The notes below the pieces were generated by a model. That model was not told where the DNA came from and searched no databases. It saw only the letters and a program-made list of their open reading frames with translations. This document shows, in pieces, positions 59,147-64,000 of a stretch of DNA of 64,000 nt (position 1 is the stretch's first letter; each line of letters starts with the position of its first letter). Both the position numbers and the translations under genes were made by a program. The stretch lies in assembly GCF_009192945.1 (NCBI RefSeq), contig NZ_NSET01000011.1, forward strand, positions 1 through 64,000, read 5' to 3'. Source of the DNA: Xanthomonas maliensis. Lineage in GTDB: Bacteria > Pseudomonadota > Gammaproteobacteria > Xanthomonadales > Xanthomonadaceae.

Positions 59147-59597
59147 TCTGCATTCCTCGCATCAGCACCACAGGTCCATCAGACGAATGGCCGACAAGCC
59201 AGCAGTGTCATATCAGCCGCTTTGCGGGATCACTTCGCATTCTTGACGTCTTCCTTGAAACCGCTACGCGTACCCCCGGCCTTGACCTCCAGCACTTGTC
59301 GCCAGGCGCCGTGCCGTCACTTCCCTTTGGCGATCAACTTTGCTTCGGACCGGGCTCGGGCGCAAGAGGCGCCCCGCTGTTGTTGGCGCCGATCACCTTA
59401 CTTGTTACCGGCTGCGCGCGTTCAACGTCACCGATCTCAGTGCCATCCGGCGTGAGGCGACCGGCAAGGGGCCCATGATTGGACGGTGGATGATGAAATG
59501 CGTCGCTTCGATCATAGATTGGAGCGGACTGCCGCTCGATAATGCGATCTCCCCGTGTCCTGCGATCTTCTTCCCTACGGCAGCGAGGCCCCCTCTC
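59147..59597. other. intergenic stretch, no gene seen
   Basis: Between the GH43 gene and the aldo/keto reductase gene, divergent. Open frames cross it but are extensions of the flanking genes or chance frames. It should carry the promoters of both genes. Confidence 0.4.
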
Positions 59598-60665
59598 ATG
59601 CGCTACGCCCAGCTTGGTCGGACGGGTCTTTTCGTGTCGAAGTTCTGCCTCGGCGGCATGACCTTCGGCGGTGCCGCGACGCCAGCGGGTGCAGCCATCG
59701 GGTGCCTGTCGCAGCAGGAGACGAACACTATCGTCGACCAGGCGCTCGATGCCGGCATCAACCTCATCGATACGGCGGACGTCTACGGCGGCGGCGGTTC
59801 CGAAACGAGGCTTGGCGAGGCGTTGAAAACGCGCCGCGAACAGGTCGTCCTGGCGACCAAATTGCATGCGCGTGTCGGACCAGGTCCGAACGACGTTGGG
59901 CAATCGCGTCTGCATCTAATGGCGGCGCTGGATCAGAGCCTCAAGCGCCTGCAGACCGATCGCATCGACCTGTACCAGATTCATGGCTTCGATCCGCTCA
60001 CACCGTTGGACGAGGTCGTGCGCGCGCTCGACGACGCCGTGCGCAGCGGCAAGGTGCGCTACGTCGGCTGTTCCAATCTGGCCGCTTGGCAATTGATGAA
60101 GGCGCTTGGCATCGCCGAACGTGACCGATTGACGCGGTTCGCCGCCCTTCAGGCTTACTACTCCATCGCGGGGCGGGACATCGAACATGAGCTGGTGCCT
60201 GCGGTCATGGATGCACAGATCGGCCTGCTGTGTTGGAGTCCGCTGGCCGGCGGACTGCTCTCCGGCAAGTTTGATCGCCATGGCCACACAGACAACACCG
60301 CGCGCCGCGCGTCGATCGCCTTTCCGCCGGTCGACGAAACACGGGTGCATGACATCATCGACACCTTGAAGACCGTGGCCACGCGGCATGACGCGACCGC
60401 TGCCCAGATCGCGCTCGCATGGCTGCTCTCTCGCCCGGCGGTCACCAGCGTCATCGTCGGCATCAAACGCCCCGCGCAACTGACCGACAACCTCGGTGCG
60501 CTGGAGCTGACGCTGTCGGGCGAGGACCTGGCCGAACTCGACGAGGTCAGCCGACCGGCAGCCGCATACCCGGGTTGGATCCAACGCTATAACGCCAGAA
60601 GCCGGGTTCCGGCTGGCCATCCATTCGAGGGACCGAGTTGGAGCGTGGGCGAGCGCCCGCTGTAG
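59598..60665 (+). CDS. aldo/keto reductase
   Basis: A 355-residue NADPH-dependent oxidoreductase of the AKR superfamily. The catalytic Asp and Tyr are in LIDTADVYGGGGSE, the Lys in LATKLHA and the His in IHGF. ATG 59598 gives the family N-terminus MRYAQLGRTGLFVSKFCLGG; the longer frame from 59340 adds chance residues. Close relatives reduce aldehydes or ketones, but the substrate is not evident. Converges on the NmrA-like gene. Confidence 0.93.
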   Translation: MRYAQLGRTGLFVSKFCLGGMTFGGAATPAGAAIGCLSQQETNTIVDQALDAGINLIDTADVYGGGGSETRLGEALKTRREQVVLATKLHARVGPGPNDVGQSRLHLMAALDQSLKRLQTDRIDLYQIHGFDPLTPLDEVVRALDDAVRSGKVRYVGCSNLAAWQLMKALGIAERDRLTRFAALQAYYSIAGRDIEHELVPAVMDAQIGLLCWSPLAGGLLSGKFDRHGHTDNTARRASIAFPPVDETRVHDIIDTLKTVATRHDATAAQIALAWLLSRPAVTSVIVGIKRPAQLTDNLGALELTLSGEDLAELDEVSRPAAAYPGWIQRYNARSRVPAGHPFEGPSWSVGERPL

Positions 60666-60952
60666 CCCACCACGACTGCAGTCTGGCGCAGTGGTGATGT
60701 AGGCCTTGAAGGCGAGAACGCCGCGCTACGCTGAAAAGGACGGCACGTCCGGCACGCGCCCTCAAAGCACAGCGCATCGGGCTGGCCATAAAAGCCACGC
60801 CAGATCGTTTCGATGCCCCTTCAAGCTGGCCACGATCGATGGGGCTCTGCCGCGAAAACCATGGACGGTTGTAAAAAGGTGGAAACTTGAAGTCATGCCG
60901 GGCGTTCATTCGCCACGTCCTTTGGCCGGAGTGATGCCCAGTTTCCTCCAGC
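60666..60952. other. intergenic stretch with a short match to the island leader repeat
   Basis: Lies between convergent genes. No gene is seen. GGCCTTGAAGGCGAG and the following bases (about 60702-60730) match a part of the leader repeat near 63911-63939 (CCCTTGACGGCGAG...) with roughly 24 of 29 bases identical. Confidence 0.35.
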
Positions 60953-61891
60953 CTAAACAAGATTTGCATCAATCCAACAGGCCACGTCGGTAACAGGGAT
61001 GGCGTGGCGCTCATTGAACGTCCCGCGCTTATCCCAAGCGACACCGCGACCCTGCGCAAAAGCCGCACGGTACTTTCGCATCATGTCGTGCGGCTCACGC
61101 GCCAACTCGTCCAGCAACTGCTGTTCGGTCCATTCTGAACGGCCGAAGGGTCGACCAAGTGCGGCTTGCAGCTTGTCGGCGACCTCTGCGTAAGTCACTG
61201 TATCGCCGGCGAGATACACGATCTCGTTCCGGATGCGGGGTACGGCAAATACGAGCTCGGCGGTCAATGCCCCGATATCGTCGGGCGTCGTCAACGTCAC
61301 CGCAGTATCTAGGCTGCCCAGTGCATGCACTACGTCATTTCGAAGATCAACGACACCGAAGTCCGGCTCGAACAGGTAGCTCATGAACATGCCAGTCGAG
61401 ATGATGACCCACTCAGTCAGGTGCTGGCCGCGCAGCAAGTCGCGCACGTCCAGTTGGGCATCGAAGATATCCTGCGGACTGCCACGGCCGATCACGTCGA
61501 AATCGACACCGAACTGCCACGGGAAGTACCTCGGGATCTGCGCTTGCAGCGCCGCTCGCGCCAACTTCATCGGCGTATCGATTCCTGCTGCATATCCGGC
61601 ACAGCCAATGACCGTATCATACCGCGCGAATACCACGGCCAGTTCGTCGATTGAGCTCTTCACTAGATCGCCAAGGACGATCTCGATTCCAAGATTTCGG
61701 ATCTCCGCGATATCTTGTTGCTTATCTGGCGCATTGGACTCAACTGCGCTTGCGCGCAGCAAAACGCTGATCTGCGCGCCGCCCACGCCCTTTGCCCGAC
61801 GTGCAAGATTGCGGAGTACCGGGAGGCCGAGTTCACCCGCACCGAGTACAAGAATATGTTGCGACGTCGCGTTAGGATCTGTTTTGTTCAT
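60953..61891 (-). CDS. NmrA-family NAD(P)-binding reductase
   Basis: A 312-residue atypical short-chain-type protein. The N-terminal cofactor motif is HILVLGAGELGLPVLRNL. The middle reads YFPWQFGVDFDVIG, and the end has SEWTEQQLLDELAREPHD. Members include quinone reductases, aromatic alcohol reductases and NAD(P)-sensing proteins. ATG 61891 has AGGA six bases upstream. It is divergent from an HxlR gene, the usual arrangement for reductases controlled by redox or quinone stress. Confidence 0.87.
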   Translation of the reverse strand: MNKTDPNATSQHILVLGAGELGLPVLRNLARRAKGVGGAQISVLLRASAVESNAPDKQQDIAEIRNLGIEIVLGDLVKSSIDELAVVFARYDTVIGCAGYAAGIDTPMKLARAALQAQIPRYFPWQFGVDFDVIGRGSPQDIFDAQLDVRDLLRGQHLTEWVIISTGMFMSYLFEPDFGVVDLRNDVVHALGSLDTAVTLTTPDDIGALTAELVFAVPRIRNEIVYLAGDTVTYAEVADKLQAALGRPFGRSEWTEQQLLDELAREPHDMMRKYRAAFAQGRGVAWDKRGTFNERHAIPVTDVACWIDANLV

Positions 61892-61983
61892 CAATCCTGC
61901 CCAAGGAAGAAGTCGGGGCAGTCTAGCCATGCGTTGGCGCGAACGTAAGAAGGCACACTCGTGATACTGGGAGCGAAATCGCT

Positions 61984-62397
61984 GTGAATCGAGACGACAT
62001 CCTTGAGTATTCGCAGACCGTGTGTGACGGTCTAAGAGACGATGACGATGGATTGCGACGGGAGGTGCTTGCGCATGCCGGAAGTCGTTGGTCGCTCGGC
62101 ATCGTCCACACGCTCGGGGTGTACGGCAGGCTGCGCCATGCGGAAATCGGCAGGCGCATGCATGGGGTAACGCAACGCATGCTGACGCTGACTTTGCGCC
62201 AGCTCGAGCGTGACGGACTGGTGCTTCGTCATCAATTCGACGAGGTGCCTCCCAGGGTCGAGTACGAACTCTCAGACACAGGCATGGAATTGCTCATTCG
62301 GATGGTCCCGCTCTGGACCTGGATCGTCGAAAATGCGGACCGTTTCCGAGAAGCCCGGCGGAACTTCGATAACGAGCACGGCGACGCAAGTTCCTAG
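61984..62397 (+). CDS. HxlR-family transcriptional regulator
   Basis: A 137-residue winged-helix regulator starting at GTG. The HxlR core is GSRWSLGIVHTLGVYGRLRHAEI and GVTQRMLTLTLRQLERDGLV. HxlR proteins (YodB, QorR) respond to quinones, aldehydes or redox stress and often repress a divergent reductase; here the 92-bp gap to the NmrA-like gene fits that model. It is cysteine-free apart from Cys14, so a two-Cys switch is unlikely. Confidence 0.92.
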   Translation: MNRDDILEYSQTVCDGLRDDDDGLRREVLAHAGSRWSLGIVHTLGVYGRLRHAEIGRRMHGVTQRMLTLTLRQLERDGLVLRHQFDEVPPRVEYELSDTGMELLIRMVPLWTWIVENADRFREARRNFDNEHGDASS

Positions 62398-62719
62398 TGG
62401 GTTTCAGTTGCGATGCCTATGCCCTGGCTCTGTTTGATCGGCATCGCCCATCGCGTCACCAGCTGCCTACGGATGAGCGGCGACTGGCGCTGTAAGGCAC
62501 CTCACCTGGCTACGCGGCGAGGCAACGCAGTCCGCATCGATCAGCTCGACCTCGAAGTACGAAGTCCTGCCAGGACTCCAGCACGTCGGACCACTTCGCG
62601 GAAAGCTCGCGTCACAGATGTATTAGCTGCCCCTGATAATCGCCGCGACCCGCCCCCTTTCAGATCGACATGTCACGGCGATTTTTCGATCGCTGGCGAT
62701 AGCCCCCGAAGACGCCGAC
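62398..62719. other. intergenic stretch at the island edge, no gene seen
   Basis: Between the HxlR stop and the IS fragment. Open frames on both strands are chance. It borders the mobile-element scar and may hold remnants, none recognised. Confidence 0.35.
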
Positions 62720-62953
62720 TGATACGCCCAGTGTTTCCTAGACATCTCAAGGCCATGGAAAATGACTGATTCGGAGGTGTCCATGAGCAGTAAGCGGTAT
62801 ACGGATGAGTTCAAGATCGAGGCGGTCCGGCAAGTGACCGATCGTGGGTTCAAGGTGGCAGAGGTCGCCGAGCGACTGGGTGTCACCACGCACAGCGTGT
62901 ACGCCTGGCTGAGCAAGTTCGGCAAGCCCGGCGTGACGCAGCGTGCCGAGGTC
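62720..62953 (+). mobile_element. IS3-family insertion sequence, left-end fragment
   Basis: The left end TGATACGCCC...TTTCCTAGAC (from 62720) resembles an IS3-family terminal repeat, and 63 bases on lies the start of orfA. Homology stops at about 62950-62956, where the sequence switches to a reversed RadC-like gene. The rest of the IS and its right end are missing, so it is a deletion scar. Confidence 0.7.
62783..62953 (+). pseudogene. truncated IS3-family transposase OrfA
   Basis: ATG 62783 with GGAGG upstream encodes MSSKRYTDEFKIEAVRQVTD followed by RGFKVAEVAERLGVTTHSVY and AWLSKFGKPGV, the HTH region of IS3 OrfA. About 57 residues remain; after QRAEV the frame runs into unrelated DNA and stays open to 63394 by chance. 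No OrfB is present. Confidence 0.85.
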
Positions 62954-63073
62954 GGCCACGCGCCGCGCGGCCGCCAGGATCTGGTCAACCGACGCAGGGC
63001 GATAGCGCCCCCGGCCGTCGCGCACGTGCAGCGACGCATCGAGATCGAGAATGGACAGGTTCGACATGGTCAT
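62953..63073 (-). pseudogene. truncated RadC-like JAB-domain gene of an integrative element
   Basis: From ATG 63073 the reverse strand encodes MTMSNLSILDLDASLHVRDG followed by RGRYRPASVDQILAAARRVA, which resembles the N-terminus of RadC-like (DUF2466) proteins carried by integrative conjugative elements. After about 40 residues it is cut by the IS fragment. The JAB metal site (HNHPSG-type) is lost. It has the leader repeat upstream. Confidence 0.6.
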
Positions 63074-63079
63074 GATCAG

Positions 63080-63265
63080 CTCCGGTTGCTCGGGCGGAAT
63101 TGCCCGGCACCGTCGCCATCACGGCGCAGCGCAAGCCGTCAGGGGTCGCGGACGGACGCAGGCCGCAAGCGTGCCCGCAGGCACGCGCAGCCCTTGACGG
63201 CGAGCACGCCGTGGTACGGTGAAGGGATCGGCAACTCCGCACCCCTCCCCCAAACGAAGCCAGGA
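63080..63265 (-). repeat. leader repeat copy A, upstream of the RadC-like remnant
   Basis: About 186 bp that match copy B (63803-63989). The first ~137 bases from the gene side differ at only about six positions; the distal part is more diverged and ends in a shared CAAACGAAGCCAGGA. The gene-proximal end includes the GGAG ribosome binding site at the same 7-base spacing from the start codon. GCGTGCC.../GGCACGC and GGCC-rich inverted repeats suggest a structured leader. Confidence 0.85.
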
Positions 63266-63400
63266 TCCGCAAGCGAAGCGCGCAGGCACGGCGAGCCTCG
63301 CCGGGCCGAAAATGCAGCGACCGCAATCGGAAGCTGCGGCGCAAGACCGCAAACAAAAAGGCGCCGCCCGCCTCACGGCAGACAGCGCCCATGACTGTGA
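63266..63400. other. intergenic stretch upstream of leader repeat A
   Basis: A 135-bp stretch between leader A and the element gene at 63401. It contains a short GC-rich inverted repeat (GGCGCC...GGCAGACAGCGCC area). No gene is seen. Confidence 0.35.
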
Positions 63401-63796
63401 TCAGGTGGCTTCGCGCTTCAGCAGCGACTCCAACTGATCGATCAGCCCGACCTCGACGAACACGCAGTCCTGGCAGGACTCCAAGGGCACATCGAACAGC
63501 TTCGCGAACACCTCTCGCCGCAGATGCGCCACGTGGCCCGTCCGGTACGCATGCTCCGGCTTCAAGCGCTCTGCATTGGTCGCCAACGCGCTGCGCTCAG
63601 GATCACACTCGATCAACGCGACGAAGCCATCGTCGACGAACTTCCGGTGCTCGGGACACAGCCCCCAGCCCGTCCTCGTTTGGCGCTCCATGCTGGCGCG
63701 CAGGCGCCTGTCCAGCAGGAGGGAGCCGGTCTCGAACGCGCTGCCGCAGACAAGGCAGACGTGTTGTTCCAGCGAAACGTGCGATTTCTCGTTCAT
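63401..63796 (-). CDS. element-borne protein with Cys pairs (131 aa)
   Basis: A 131-residue protein typical of integrative elements in this group. Cys residues at 14 and 17 (HVCLVCGSAFETGSLLLD), then GWGLCPEHRKF and LESCQDCVF, make potential metal-binding pairs. The middle region reads RTGHVAHLRREVFAKLFDVP. Often found near RadC-like genes in such elements, as here. Function unknown. Carries leader repeat B directly upstream. Confidence 0.8.
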   Translation of the reverse strand: MNEKSHVSLEQHVCLVCGSAFETGSLLLDRRLRASMERQTRTGWGLCPEHRKFVDDGFVALIECDPERSALATNAERLKPEHAYRTGHVAHLRREVFAKLFDVPLESCQDCVFVEVGLIDQLESLLKREAT

Positions 63797-63802
63797 GGCG
63801 AT

Positions 63803-63989
63803 CTCCGGTTGCTCGGGCGGAATTGCCCGGCACCGCCGCCATCACGGCGCAGCGCAAGCTGTCAGGGGTCGCAGACGGCCGCAGGCCGCAAGCGTGCCCA
63901 CAGGCACGCGCAGCCCTTGACGGCGAGAACGCCGTGGTACGTTCGAGGGAACGGCAACGCCGCCACCCCGGTCTCAAACGAAGCCAGGA
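63803..63989 (-). repeat. leader repeat copy B, upstream of the 131-aa element gene
   Basis: The counterpart of copy A at 63080-63265. Same position relative to the start codon (7 bases to CTCCGG on this strand), including GGAG. It holds the inverted repeat GCGTGCC/GGCACGC-type arms and further GC-rich stems. It lies at the right edge of the window, so more copies may follow. Confidence 0.85.
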
Positions 63990-64000
63990 CGACCGGCAAG

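Noticed and set aside
62954..63394. C-terminal extension of the transposase frame
   Set aside because: The frame runs through the reversed RadC-like remnant and leader repeat by chance; homology ends near 62953.

Overview
The window looks like a Xanthomonas chromosome, or that of a very close relative in the Xanthomonadaceae. The support is high GC content, tRNA-Ala(GGC)/tRNA-Glu(TTC) pairs, a class III phaE-phaC pair, ppsR divergent from ppsA, and tandem XapX and isochorismatase/amidohydrolase modules. This placement comes from gene content and protein resemblance; no database search was run.

Layout. 1-3.2 kb: the N-terminal part of a secreted YD-repeat/IPT-domain (RHS-like) protein leaving the window on the left, a di-haem cytochrome c peroxidase, and a lipoprotein. 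3.4-11.2 kb: a tightly overlapping operon of a membrane fusion lipoprotein and two RND pumps. 11.3-12.3 kb: two small secreted c-type cytochromes. 12.3-13.6 kb: a duplicated tRNA-Ala/tRNA-Glu unit, followed at 14.2 kb by tRNA-Leu(CAA). 14.4-18.6 kb: a receiver-only regulator and a large hybrid histidine kinase. 18.6-24.5 kb: tex, an FAD oxidoreductase, PspC, and small proteins. 23.5-27.2 kb: an apparent pssA-phaE-phaC operon divergent from a 3-hydroxybutyrate dehydrogenase. 27.3-34.6 kb: Nudix, DUF1249, ppsR/ppsA, MscS channel, orn, tadA. 34.1-36.1 kb: mntR/mntH around a 14-bp palindrome. 36.1-42.5 kb: a Tat-exported hydrolase, an MFS exporter with two tiny XapX proteins, and an amidohydrolase/isochorismatase/AraC operon. 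42.8-46.6 kb: a beta-propeller sensor kinase and NarL-type regulator. 46.8-48.7 kb: a Cache-HAMP membrane protein without an output domain plus a soluble DUF4388-like partner.

The most distinctive metabolic modules lie at 49.1-57.9 kb. An AraC-type regulator precedes a complete class I cytochrome P450 system (P450, 2Fe-2S ferredoxin, ferredoxin reductase). A LysR regulator is divergent from dabB-dabA, a DAB-type inorganic carbon uptake system; DabA keeps a Cys/Asp...His/Cys arrangement matching the described zinc site. 58-62.4 kb holds a GH43 glycosidase, an aldo/keto reductase, and an NmrA-type reductase divergent from an HxlR regulator.

From about 62.7 kb the window enters a mobile-element scar: a truncated IS3-type orfA is fused to the truncated start of a RadC-like gene typical of integrative conjugative elements, followed by an element-type zinc-finger-like protein. 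Both element genes carry the same ~186-bp upstream leader including the ribosome binding site. That repeated leader, the Cache-HAMP/DUF4388-like pair, the P450 operon and the dab locus are the best candidates for closer study.
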